From: Astropecten irregularis
Taxonomy: Eukaryota; Echinodermata; Asteroidea; Paxillosida; Astropectinidae
Assembly: GCA_963971285.1 (NCBI GenBank)
Contig: OZ020248.1
Span: 21,597,873-21,661,872, forward strand
DNA: 64,000 bases
Direction: 5' to 3'
Position 1 is the first letter of the stretch. Every line of letters starts with the position of its first letter. Below the pieces are notes generated by a model. The model did not search any database and was not told the origin of the DNA. It worked only from the letters and a program-made list of their open reading frames with translations. The position numbers and the translations under genes were made by a program. Positions 30,040 through 42,500 of this stretch are shown here, one piece after another.

Positions 30040-30640
30040 GACTCTACCTGATATCTCTTTCAATTATATCACCAAAGAGGATCAAATCTTGAATAGTCTT
30101 GATGGGGAACACATCAAGTGGCAGCTCTGTTGTTCCTTCACTCCCGGTTCCCGGTTTGTTGATTTCTTGGTGCCGTCCCCTTTTGATACTGCGCACATCA
30201 GCTTTTATTTCCTCTAGAGCCTTGAAAATGCTGCCTTGGAAGTACAATGTAGATTAAAATTGAAACAAATAGAAAAGAAAATGTAAGGAATTTTAAATAA
30301 TGATCACTAGTGGAACCTGGTGTGAAGTGGACATCATTTCATCTCGATACAGACATTCTATCTAGACTTGTTTTAAAATCAATACACCCTGAGATACAAC
30401 TATCACCAGGCTTATTTAGACTGACTTGGAGTAGTTGAGTATATGGAATAATTAGTCACAAAAAAGGCACCATGGATAAACTGTGCAAGGTAAAGAAATT
30501 GGCCTCTCTCTTGTCTCATCTTTCTTCCTTCATCCCTGTCACCAGCACCACTCAAGTAATCACTAATCTTATCCCGGAAATCCTGCTCCACAGTTGTGGG
30601 ATAATGTTTGAAGACGGCAGCTGGAAGAAAATGAAGTTAA
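30040..30640 (-). pseudogene. DUF4806-like exons of composite element (copy 2)
   Basis: Reads FQGSIFKALEEIKADVRSIK, INKPGTGSEGTTELPLDVFP and IKTIQDLILFGDIIERDI, and near 30.5-30.6 kb VEQDFRDKISDYLSGAGDRD-type sequence. Matches 3640-4180 with few differences. Confidence 0.45.
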
Positions 30641-30729
30641 AGACATTGGCATAAATCAGTATTTAGATCAGCATTTAGATGGCCCCTAATGGTGTCACAG
30701 TGAACATTTCTCATTTTGCACTTACCTGA

Positions 30730-31040
30730 TTGTCATTTTCTGGGAGCGACTTCTGTATAGGCCTGATATAAAGGGCGCCCTGCCCCAAACGCCCCCAGCC
30801 GGGACCAAACGGGACAGTATGCCCCCTTTACTGGAACCAAATTTTTGTTGCTAGATGTTGTTAATAGCTCGAAACCTCCACCTTCTTGCAGGCCCGGGAA
30901 CTTTACATTTAACACTTCTTCAAATTGCTCTGGTGAGCTGATTTTCTGCTCACCGTAGCCAAAATCTTTAATATGGATTGTCTCTCCCTTAGTGTACATG
31001 TAGGTACATGTACTTTAAATGTATCCACATCAGTCAGGAT
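30730..31040 (-). pseudogene. TPRERQ-type N-terminal module (copy 4 of 4), GGGFELL part
   Basis: Reads IHIKDFGYGEQKISSPEQFE, EVLNVKFPGLQEGGGFELLT and TSSNKNLVPVKGAYCPVWSR, the best-preserved version of the middle of this module. Upstream similarity to the other copies ends near 31045. Confidence 0.55.
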
Positions 31041-31044
31041 GACA

Positions 31045-31380
31045 ATTCTATTTCTTGGGACAATTTCAAAGATTTGGATGGTATTTTCTTTTTACCCTTA
31101 CAAAATGCATCACAGAATTCCCTCTGTAGTGGGAGCATGTCACGTTCATAATTTATTACAAAATATGTTATTGCTCTGGATCGATTATGGTTCATTTTCA
31201 CTTGTTTTACCTCTTACATACTTTTCTCAATAATACCTTGGGTGCGGTTATCCAAGGTAATATTTTGACAAGATTTACTCAGTGATTTGTACATCTTGGA
31301 ATAAATTTGATCCCACTCTACTGACTGTAGTCATTTATCTTTATTCACTTTTCAATTAGTTAAGCGTAGTCCAGTTCATG
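31045..31380. other. No supported gene
   Basis: AT-rich, only fortuitous frames. Confidence 0.5.
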
Positions 31381-31382
31381 GG

Positions 31383-32109
31383 TCAGTTTGCTGACAGGTT
31401 GACATACCGTTTTTCATTGACGCCAGGGTTCATTCCCACAGCTAGTCGGCATGCTACATGGTAGCGCATCTCCCTAGTGGTACATGGGCAAGACTCTTTC
31501 GGGAACAGACTTACAGAGTAGAAGTTTCCTTGCGAGCCCTCTACCAAGAAAACCCCTTTACTGGCAACACAAGTAAGCTTGTTGTTTTGGATTACCATTC
31601 TGGCCATGCTGAGCTGAGAACAGTTTTTGTCTTGGTCACCTTTATCAGGTGTGTCTGATTTCAGGACTTCAGGACTGAATTTCATACCTTGTCCTCTTCA
31701 GTACACCAGGTTTCCAAGTAAATTCTCACTGGATGTGTTTTAATCTCTCTTAAGAAATCATACAGAGTGAATTTCCCTGATGGAAAGAAAGACTTTATAT
31801 TCTCCCCTCTAAAGGTTGTGACCGCTGCTTTGAGATTTGCCAGTTGCAACTTCTTGGCTTGATTTCTCCCTTTAGGAAAAAATTCTGCACAAAAGTGTTG
31901 ATGAAGTGAGACAGGGGAAGTATCACGATGGAACTTCTTGATACCCCCTCCCCTGCTTGCAACAACTTGTCTGGCCATTCTGTCGGTTTTTTTTTTTTCA
32001 CGGTGCTTCCAACCACAGTATACGTGTACTCGCATAGAGTTTTACTCTCTGTCTTACTGGGATGAGGTTTAGATTTTGTCTTGCTGAGCATTTCCTTTAA
32101 TTTCTGCAC
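31383..32109 (-). pseudogene. SWIM zinc-finger protein fragment (MULE/YqaJ-type repeat gene)
   Basis: Minus-strand pieces: SRSSIVILPLSHFINTFVQN, then in another frame AEFFPKGRNQAKKLQLANLK and TLYDFLREIKTHPVRIYLET, then QNNKLTCVASKGVFLVEGSQ and VSLFPKESCPCTTREMRYHV ACRLAVGM. The last gives SWIM ligands C-x-C and H-x-x-C. SWIM fingers occur in MULE transposases and in YqaJ-linked multicopy proteins. Frame changes at about 31.69 and 31.85 kb. Confidence 0.5.
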
Positions 32110-32370
32110 TGCTGGAAGTAATCAGGTATTTTCTGTTAAACATACACAAAATGTTCACTTATTGAAACACACTCGGCTGTAAAGAAATAAATAGGTGCAA
32201 AAGTCAATTTTGTAACACTATTTTGATACACCTTACAAACAAGAACATGCCCAACAGTTGCCCTATGTCTATGCCATAGGGCATGATTGATTTTCAACAA
32301 AAGGAATTTTTAACAAGCAACATATGGCACATGTTTGGAAAGCACCCTTTCAAAGGTTTGACTCATCATG
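32110..32370. other. No supported gene
   Basis: Short non-coding interval between remnants. Confidence 0.4.
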
Positions 32371-32377
32371 GTGAATG

Positions 32378-33165
32378 TTATACAGTGGTCCTACTTTTGG
32401 TTGAAGTGATAGTATACACTGAATGCCCTAATTGACCCAGGTTTGTCATGTACAGAGACATTGTACACATGGCAATAAAGGATTGTGCCGTCGCCACATC
32501 ATACATGTACTGCCATACAGCATGCAGCATCTGTGTGTTCCACCAACGCTGTTGGATTTCTTGACTGACCTGCGACAGCTTCGCCGAAAGCTGGCACGAC
32601 TGTTCATGAGCCACCCTCACCATCTTCTCCTTCATGCGTCGTTCTACAAGTCAAAGTGCTCCTGGATGGATTCAGAGGAGTGGCTCGCAACCTGAGACGG
32701 CTCTTTAGAGGCTGATTGAAGGGAGCGATGCTTGTTGGTGAGTCTTCCATCTGGAGTCACTGTGCTGTCCTGGGCCAGCTGTTTGTAAGTCCTTGGCAGT
32801 GTTGACGCTCCGACTGGCAGTGGCTGTATGACCGGAGCTAGTGAGGCCAGTGTAACGTTCAACGACTTGTTGACAGGCGTGGTCGGGCACTTGTTCAGCA
32901 CTGGGATGCTTGACCGAGATAGTGTTTCCGGGGGCGTTTCTGTGGATAGTTGCTGTAGGTCTTCGGTGCTCAGGAACTCCTGCGTCGCAAGATGATGTCG
33001 GTAGTCACTTGAGAGTTTTCCACAGGCATGGTGATGTGAAAGCTAGTCGTCCCTCCTCTTTGACAGCAATTCTTATGGACAGGTCGTTCCCGAGAAAGCA
33101 GTAGTTGAAGCCAGGTGTTCGTCGCTTAGCATATGGGAAGACAGCTTGGACTGGGTACACTGTTA
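32378..33165 (-). pseudogene. Uncharacterised Ser/Thr/Pro-rich protein remnant
   Basis: From right to left: VYPVQAVFPYAKRRTPGFNY and NDLSIRIAVKEEGRLAF (33040-33160); a shift; TQEFLSTEDLQQLSTETPPE, LNKCPTTPVNKSLNVTLASL and TYKQLAQDSTVTPDGRL to a stop near 32644; another shift; RVAHEQSCQLSAKLSQVSQE, IQQRWWNTQMLHAVWQYMYD. The order suggests one protein with a folded N-terminus, a disordered middle and a helical C-terminus. No family recognised. Confidence 0.35.
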
Positions 33166-33283
33166 AAAACAAATTGGGTAACTTTTGGGTAACTTTTTAC
33201 CCAACGTTGGTACAATAGTCAACATCCACATCTTTTGGGCAAAAAATGCAGAAAACAATTATAATAATTATAAGTCAAATCAT

Positions 33284-33513
33284 TCATAATTTAACTTTAT
33301 GAACTTTTTTCATATGATTATATATATTTGCGTAGTCTTTACCACCCCAGCAGCCTAGGGGGCAGGCCTTCCGATTGCTGCTTGGGTTGGGGGAATCGAG
33401 GCACAGTTCCTGGACTTTTGTGGACAGGCGTCGCTGCATCTTGAGAGGCCACAGTGACACATATTGGATCAGTTTGTAAAATTGATCCTCCATGAGATCA
33501 TCTTCATCTGATC
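33284..33513 (-). CDS. Terminal exon with zinc-finger-like motif
   Basis: Acceptor GCCTCTGCAG at 33514 onward; 230 nt, phase 1 entry, stop at 33284-33286. Reads GSDEDDLMEDQFYKLIQYVS, then KVQELCLDSPNPSS, ACPLGCWGGKDYANIYNHMK and KVHKVKL. Cys-x3-Cys plus His-x4-His spacing could bind zinc. Confidence 0.65.
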
Positions 33514-36500
33514 CTGCAGAGGCAAAAGCAAATGTTAAATGTAACCACTATTTGTCTAAGTAGATTTGTACACTCTGGTCACCAACTATCAGAGATCGTT
33601 GAGGATAACACCCTGTAATAGGTGCTGTGATAGAGAGGTTGACCATTGATAGATTTTCATCCATAGAGTCAATACTGGCAAACATGTTGTCACTCTCACA
33701 TTTTACATATTTGGAAAAACAATGGAAACAGGTTGCCCATACAACATGCCCAGAATTAAGAGTTCACATTGAGGCCCAAAATGTGTCCTTTCTTTCTACA
33801 TGAAAAGCAATTCCACTTGGGTTCGTGGATTGATAATAAACTCTCCTAAGATCTTTTAATCATGAAGGCGTGACATTTAAAGAGTGACACTTGACAAAAC
33901 ATTGAAGTTTTATGTCAAAGTTGATTGATAGAACAACAAACCTAATGCATAAAATACCGGGGAAAACAGAAAAAAAAGATTTGGGCATCGTGGGGTATTA
34001 ATCATTCATCAGACATGGAGTCATCTGAGATGTGAATGGGGACATAGCATTTCAAATTATTGTAATGCTGTACCTCCATCGGCAGTCTCTTTTACCTGTT
34101 AATGAGGAATCATCGCACTCTTCTTCAGAAACTTGGGTGTCTCCCGGTTCACTCTCTCCCGGTTCGCTCTCCCTTGTTTCCTCCTCGCTTTCCTCCCCCA
34201 GTTCCTCCTCGCTTTCCTCCTCGCTTTCCTCCTCGCTTTCCTCCTCGCTTTCCTCCAGGCTTTCCTCCCCCGGTTCCTCCTCCAGCTCCTCTGTCGTTTC
34301 CTCTTCTTGGGAATCCTGCTCTACCCTTTCTTCCTCTCCCTGTTCTGGTGTTGATCCTGCAGAGGCAAAAGCAAACGTTAAATCTAACCCCTATTTGTCT
34401 ACGTAGATTTGTACACTCTGGTCACCAACTATCAGAGATCGTTGAGGATAACACCCTGTAATAGGTGCTGTGATAGAGAGGTTGACCATTGATAGATTTT
34501 CATCCATAGAGTCAATACTGGCATACACATTGTCACTCTCACATTTTACATTTTGGGGAAAACAATGGACACAGGTTGCCCATACAACATGCCCAGAATT
34601 AAGAGTTCACATTGAGGCCCAAAATGTTTCCTTTCTTTCTACATGAAAAGCAATTCCACTTGGGTTCGTGGTTTGATAATAAACTCTCCTAAGATCTTTT
34701 AATCATGAATGCGTGACATTTAAAGAGTGACACTGGACAAAACATTGAAGTTTTATGTCAAAGTTGATTGACAGAACAACAAACCTAGTGCATAAAATAC
34801 CGGGGAAAACAGAAAAAAAAGATTTGGGCATCGTGGGGTATTAATCATCCATCAGATATGGAATCATTTGAGATGTGAATGGGGACTTAGCATTTCAGAT
34901 TATTATAATGCTGTACCTCTATCGGCAGTCTCTTCATCGCACTCGTCAGATTGTTGGGTCTCTCTTGGTTCACCCTCTCCCAGTTCCTCACTTTTCTCCT
35001 CCACACTGGTTTCCTCCCCTTCCTCCTCTACCCTTTCTTCCTCTCCCTGTGCTACTTCTCTACTTCTCCCTGTGGTCACCTCTTTGCCCGACTCCCCCGA
35101 TTCGGCATCCTGCATAGTGTTGTCCACCGTTACACTGAAAAGAAAATCAAATGACTTTTAAAATCAGACACAATTGCTGAAGAAGAGGGTGGTCACATCT
35201 CAGTATTTAGGATAACATGATATTGCCAGCGAGCTTAGTTTTGGAAAAAGCAATGACATATTTATTCAAAACATTGTATCAGATGTAACTTAAATGAGAA
35301 GGGTGTTTTTTTCTTTTCTTTTATGATTTCATGGGCAATGGAGAACTTGTTCTTTGGTTCAAAGAGTGACACCTGATAATGCACTGAAGGAAGACCTAAA
35401 AACGAATCCAACCTAGTGGTAACATAATGTCACTCCACTGTTCTCCAGCAGTTTAAAGAACAAGTCCGGTCGGAACAGAATTCACAAGTGCCCTAATAAG
35501 AAAGGGAACTGAGTAATAAAGAAGGGAACACCAAAAGGAGCAATAGTTGCAGATGACGTTATTTGAGAATAAAGGACACTGTCATGCTCACTCTGATTCT
35601 AACCTTTCCTTTCTGGCACACCGGGCCCCAGACATATCAGGCTGCAGAAGCGTCAACCCTTTCACAGTAGACAGAGACGGCCTAGATCTACTCTTGACTG
35701 GGGCCGCCAACTGTGGGGAGGTGGCTGGCAAACTCAGTTTCCTCTGTTTGGCAACACCTTTCTCCATCCCTGTTTTCCTGTAGGGAAAGATACAAGTTTT
35801 AAAAAGCAATAACAAACAGACCCATAAAACAAGAAAAAGAACTCCATATTATTATTAATGAGCAATTTTGGGTTGATCATCCACCAGAAATATTCAAACC
35901 AACATTTATGATCATTAAAACCTCAGAGACGTTGACCTCAAATTGACGGAGAACACAAAACACACAAAAATTCAAGGCCGGTGGCTTTTCACAGAAGTTC
36001 ACGAGCAAGTCAAAACAAATTTCTCCAAAAATTACCCCTTCAGTGCACCCCCCAATACCCCTCCCAATACCCCTTCAGGCCAGTCGCGACTTGCTTGACA
36101 GGTGTATCAGATACCTTTCGCCCCCTTTCGTCAGTGGAAAACCATCAATTTGTCACCAAAATAAGTTTAAGGAAGAAAATTACAAAAAGATAAGAGTAAA
36201 TAAAAAACACATAAAAATTACAACTATCAGATTGCTGATTGCTCCCCCAAAACAGATTCACACACAAAAATTACAGGCTGGTTTCTTTTAACAGAAATTG
36301 TATAGCGGTCAGGAAAAAATTCCAGAAAATTGTAACTAGTACCTCTTCTGGACATCAGGCGGCAGAAGCGTTGACCCTTTCACAGTTGACGGCGAGGGCC
36401 CAGATCTCTTCAGCACTGGGGCCGCATTCCCCCTGTAGGGAAAGATACAAGTTTTAAAAAGCAATAACAAACAGACCCATAAAACAAGAAAAAGAACTCC

Positions 36501-39500
36501 ATATTATTATTAATGAGCAATTTTGGGTTGATCATCCACCAGAAATATTCAAACCAACATTTATGATCATTAAAACCTCAGAGACGTTGTCCTCAAATTG
36601 ACGGAGAACACAAAACACACAAAAATTCAAGGCCGGTGGCTTTTCACAGAAGTTCACGAGCAAGTCAAAACAAATTTCTCCAAAAATTACCCCTTCAGTG
36701 CACCCCCCAATACCCCTTCAGGCCAGTCGCGACTTGCTTGACAGGTGTATCAGATACCTTTCGCCCCCTTTCGTCAGTGAAAAACCATCAATTTGTCACC
36801 AAAATAAGTTTAAGGAAGAAAATTACAAAAAGATAAGAGTAAATAAAAAACACATGAAAATTACAACTATCAGATTGCTGATTGCTCCCCCAAAACAGAT
36901 TCACACACGAAAATTACAGGCTGGTAGCTTTTAACAGAAATTGTATAGCGGTCAGGAAAAAATTCCAGAAAATTTTAACTAGTGCCTCTTCTGGACATCA
37001 GGCGGCAGAAGCGTCGACCCTTTCTCAGTTGACGGAGAGAGTCTCTTCTTCACTCGGGCCGTGGAGGTTGCTGGCAACTTCCTCTTCAATTTCGAAACTT
37101 TCTCCATCCCCTGTAGGGAAAGATACAAGTTTTAAAAAGCAATAACAACCAGACCCATAAAACAAGAAAAAGAACTCCATATTATTATTAATGAGCAATT
37201 TTGGGTTGATCATCCACCAGAAATATTCAAACCAACATTTATGATCATTAAAACCTCAGAGACGTTGACCTCAAATTGACGGAGAACACAAAACACACAA
37301 AAATTCAAGGCCGGTGGCTTTTCACAGAAGTTCACGAGCAAGTCAAAACAAATTTCTCTAAAAATTACCCCTTCAGTGCACCCCCCAATACCCCTTCAGG
37401 CCAGTCGCGACTTGCTTGACAGGTGTATCAGATACCTTTCGCCCCCTTTCGTCAGTGGAAAACCATCAATTTGTCACCAAAATAAGTTTAAGGAAGAAAA
37501 TTACAAAAAGATAAGAGTAAATAAAAAACACATAAAAATTACAACTATCAGATTGCTGATTGCTCCCCCAAAACAGATTCACACACAAAAATTACAGGCT
37601 GGTAGCTTTTAACAGAAATTGTATAGCGGTCAGGAAAAAATTCCAGAAAATTTTAACTAGTACCTCTTCTGGACATCAGGCGGCAGAAGCGTTGACCCTT
37701 TCACAGTTGACGGCGAGGGCCCAGATCTCTTCAGCACTGGGGCCGCATTCCCCCTGTAGGGAAAGATACAAGTTTTAAAAAGCAATAACAACCAGACCCA
37801 TAAAACAAGAAAAAGAACTCCATATTATTATTAATGAGCAATTTTGGGTTGATCATCCACCAGAAATATTCAAACCAACATTTATGATCATTAAAACCTC
37901 AGAGACGTTGACCTCAAATTGACGGAGAACACAAAACACACAAAAATTCAAGGCCGGTGGCTTTTCACAGAAGTTCACGAGCAAGTCAAAACAAATTTCT
38001 CCAAAAATTACCCCTTCAGTGCACCCCCCAATACCCCTCCCAATACCCCTTCAGGCCAGTCGCGACTTGCTTGACAGGTGTATCAGATACCTTTCGCCCC
38101 CTTTCGTCAGTGGAAAACCATCAATTTGTCACCAAAATAAGTTTAAGGAAGAAAATTACAAAAAGATAAGAGTAAATAAAAAACACATAAAAATTACAAC
38201 TATCAGATTGCTGATTGCTCCCCCAAAACAGATTCACACACAAAAATTACAGGCTGGTTTCTTTTAACAGAAATTGTATAGCGGTCAGGAAAAAATTCCA
38301 GAAAATTGTAACTAGTACCTCTTCTGGACATCAGGCGGCAGAAGCGTTGACCCTTTCACAGTTGATGGCGAGGGCCCAGATCTCTTCAGCACTGGGGCCG
38401 CATTCCCCCTGTAGGGAAAGATACAAGTTTTAAAAAGCAATAACAACCAGACCCATAAAACAAGAAAAAGAACTCCATATTATTATTAATGAGCAATTTT
38501 GGGTTGATCATCCACCAGAAATATTCAAACCAACATTTATGATCATTAAAACCTCAGAGACGTTGTCCTCAAATTGACGGAGAACACAAAACACACAAAA
38601 ATTCAAGGCCGGTGGCTTTTCACAGAAGTTCACGAGCAAGTCAAAACAAATTTCTCCAAAAATTACCCCTTCAGTGCACCCCCCAATACCCCTTCAGGCC
38701 AGTCGCGACTTGCTTGACAGGTGTATCAGATACCTTTCGCCCCCTTTCGTCAGTGAAAAACCATCAATTTGTCACCAAAATAAGTTTAAGGAAGAAAATT
38801 ACAAAAAGATAAGAGTAAATAAAAAACACATGAAAATTACAACTATCAGATTGCTGATTGCTCCCCCAAAACAGATTCACACACGAAAATTACAGGCTGG
38901 TAGCTTTTAACAGAAATTGTATAGCGGTCAGGAAAAAATTCCAGAAAATTTTAACTAGTGCCTCTTCTGGACATCAGGCGGCAGAAGCGTCGACCCTTTC
39001 TCAGTTGACGGAGAGAGTCTCTTCTTCACTCGGGCCGTGGAGGTTGCTGGCAACTTCCTCTTCAATTTCGAAACTTTCTCCATCCCCTGTAGGGAAAGAT
39101 ACAAGTTTTAAAAAGCAATAACAACCAGACCCATAAAACAAGAAAAAGAACTCCATATTATTATTAATGAGCAATTTTGGGTTGATCATCCACCAGAAAT
39201 ATTCAAACCAACATTTATGATCATTAAAACCTCAGAGACGTTGACCTCAAATTGACGGAGAACACAAAACACACAAAAATTCAAGGCCGGTGGCTTTTCA
39301 CAGAAGTTCACGAGCAAGTCAAAACAAATTTCTCTAAAAATTACCCCTTCAGTGCACCCCCCAATACCCCTTCAGGCCAGTCGCGACTTGCTTGACAGGT
39401 GTATCAGATACCTTTCGCCCCCTTTCGTCAGTGAAAAACCATCAATTTGTCACCAAAATAAGTTTAAGGAAGAAAATTACAAAAAGATAAGAGTAAATAA

Positions 39501-42500
39501 AAAACACATGAAAATTACAACTATCAGATTGCTGATTGCTCCCCCAAAACAGATTCACACACAAAAATTACAGGCTGGTAGCTTTTAACAGAAATTGTAT
39601 AGCGGTCAGGAAAAAATTCCAGAAAATTTTAACTAGTACCTCTTCTGGACATCAGGCGGCAGAAGCGTTGACCCTTTCACAGTTGACGGCGAGGGCCCAG
39701 ATCTCTTCAGCACTGGGGCCGCATTCCCCCTGTAGGGAAAGATACAAGTTTTAAAAAGCAATAACAACCAGACCCATAAAACAAGAAAAAGAACTCCATA
39801 TTATTATTAATGAGCAATTTTGGGTTGATCATCCACCAGAAATATTCAAACCAACATTTATGATCATTAAAACCTCAGAGACGTTGACCTCAAATTGACG
39901 GAGAACACAAAACACACAAAAATTCAAGGCCGGTGGCTTTTCACAGAAGTTCACGAGCAAGTCAAAACAAATTTCTCTAAAAATTACCCCTTCAGTGCAC
40001 CCCCCAATACCCCTTCAGGCCAGTCGCGACTTGCTTGACAGGTGTATCAGATACCTTTCGCCCCCTTTCGTCAGTGAAAAACCATCAATTTGTCACCAAA
40101 ATAAGTTTAAGGAAGAAAATTACAAAAAGATAAGAGTAAATAAAAAACACATGAAAATTACAACTATCAGATTGCTGATTGCTCCCCCAAAACAGATTCA
40201 CACACAAAAATTACAGGCTGGTAGCTTTTAACAGAAATTGTATAGCGGTCAGGAAAAAATTCCAGAAAATTTTAACTAGTACCTCTTCTGGACATCAGGC
40301 GGCAGAAGCGTTGACCCTTTCACAGTTGACGGCGAGGGCCCAGATCTCTTCAGCACTGGGGCCGCATTCCCCCTGTAGGGAAAGATACAAGTTTTAAAAA
40401 GCAATAACAACCAGACCCATAAAACAAGAAAAAGAACTCCATATTATTATTAATGAGCAATTTTGGGTTGATCATCCACCAGAAATATTCAAACCAACAT
40501 TTATGATCATTAAAACCTCAGAGACGTTGACCTCAAATTGACGGAGAACACAAAACACACAAAAATTCAAGGCCGGTGGCTTTTCACAGGTTCACGAGCA
40601 AGTCAAAACAAATTTCTCCAAAAATTACCCCTTCAGTGCACCCCCCAATACCCCTCCCAATACCCCTTCAGGCCAGTCGCGACTTGCTTGACAGGTGTAT
40701 CAGATACCTTTCGCCCCCTTTCGTCAGTGGAAAACCATCAATTTGTCACCAAAATAAGTTTAAGGAAGAAAATTACAAAAAGATAAGAGTAAATAAAAAA
40801 CACATAAAAATTACAACTATCAGATTGCTGATTGCTCCCCCAAAACAGATTCACACACAAAAATTACAGGCTGGTTTCTTTTAACAGAAATTGTATAGCG
40901 GTCAGGAAAAAATTCCAGAAAATTGTAACTAGTACCTCTTCTGGACATCAGGCGGCAGAAGCGTTGACCCTTTCACAGTTGATGGCGAGGGCCCAGATCT
41001 CTTCAGCACTGGGGCCGCATTCCCCCTGTAGGGAAAGATACAAGTTTTAAAAAGCAATAACAACCAGACCCATAAAACAAGAAAAAGAACTCCATATTAT
41101 TATTAATGAGCAATTTTGGGTTGATCATCCACCAGAAATATTCAAACCAACATTTATGATCATTAAAACCTCAGAGACGTTGTCCTCAAATTGACGGAGA
41201 ACACAAAACACACAAAAATTCAAGGCCGGTGGCTTTTCACAGAAGTTCACGAGCAAGTCAAAACAAATTTCTCCAAAAATTACCCCTTCAGTGCACCCCC
41301 CAATACCCCTTCAGGCCAGTCGCGACTTGCTTGACAGGTGTATCAGATACCTTTCGCCCCCTTTCGTCAGTGAAAAACCATCAATTTGTCACCAAAATAA
41401 GTTTAAGGAAGAAAATTACAAAAAGATAAGAGTAAATAAAAAACACATGAAAATTACAACTATCAGATTGCTGATTGCTCCCCCAAAACAGATTCACACA
41501 CGAAAATTACAGGCTGGTAGCTTTTAACAGAAATTGTATAGCGGTCAGGAAAAAATTCCAGAAAATTTTAACTAGTGCCTCTTCTGGACATCAGGCGGCA
41601 GAAGCGTCGACCCTTTCTCAGTTGACGGAGAGAGTCTCTTCTTCACTCGGGCCGTGGAGGTTGCTGGCAACTTCCTCTTCAATTTCGAAACTTTCTCCAT
41701 CCCCTGTAGGGAAAGATACAAGTTTTAAAAAGCAATAACAACCAGACCCATAAAACAAGAAAAAGAACTCCATATTATTATTAATGAGCAATTTTGGGTT
41801 GATCATCCACCAGAAATATTCAAACCAACATTTATGATCATTAAAACCTCAGAGACGTTGACCTCAAATTGACGGAGAACACAAAACACACAAAAATTCA
41901 AGGCCGGTGGCTTTTCACAGAAGTTCACGAGCAAGTCAAAACAAATTTCTCTAAAAATTACCCCTTCAGTGCACCCCCCAATACCCCTTCAGGCCAGTCG
42001 CGACTTGCTTGACAGGTGTATCAGATACCTTTCGCCCCCTTTCGTCAGTGAAAAACCATCAATTTGTCACCAAAATAAGTTTAAGGAAGAAAATTACAAA
42101 AAGATAAGAGTAAATAAAAAACACATGAAAATTACAACTATCAGATTGCTGATTGCTCCCCCAAAACAGATTCACACACAAAAATTACAGGCTGGTAGCT
42201 TTTAACAGAAATTGTATAGCGGTCAGGAAAAAATTCCAGAAAATTTTAACTAGTACCTCTTCTGGACATCAGGCGGCAGAAGCGTTGACCCTTTCACAGT
42301 TGACGGCGAGGGCCCAGATCTCTTCAGCACTGGGGCCGCATTCCCCCTGTAGGGAAAGATACAAGTTTTAAAAAGCAATAACAACCAGACCCATAAAACA
42401 AGAAAAAGAACTCCATATTATTATTAATGAGCAATTTTGGGTTGATCATCCACCAGAAATATTCAAACCAACATTTATGATCATTAAAACCTCAGAGACG

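Noticed and set aside
34102..34461. Plus-strand Pro/Phe/Arg- or Ser-rich frames opposite the Glu/Ser exon
   Set aside because: Antisense shadows of the CTCCTCGCTTTC repeat. The minus-strand exon has matching splice sites and phases.
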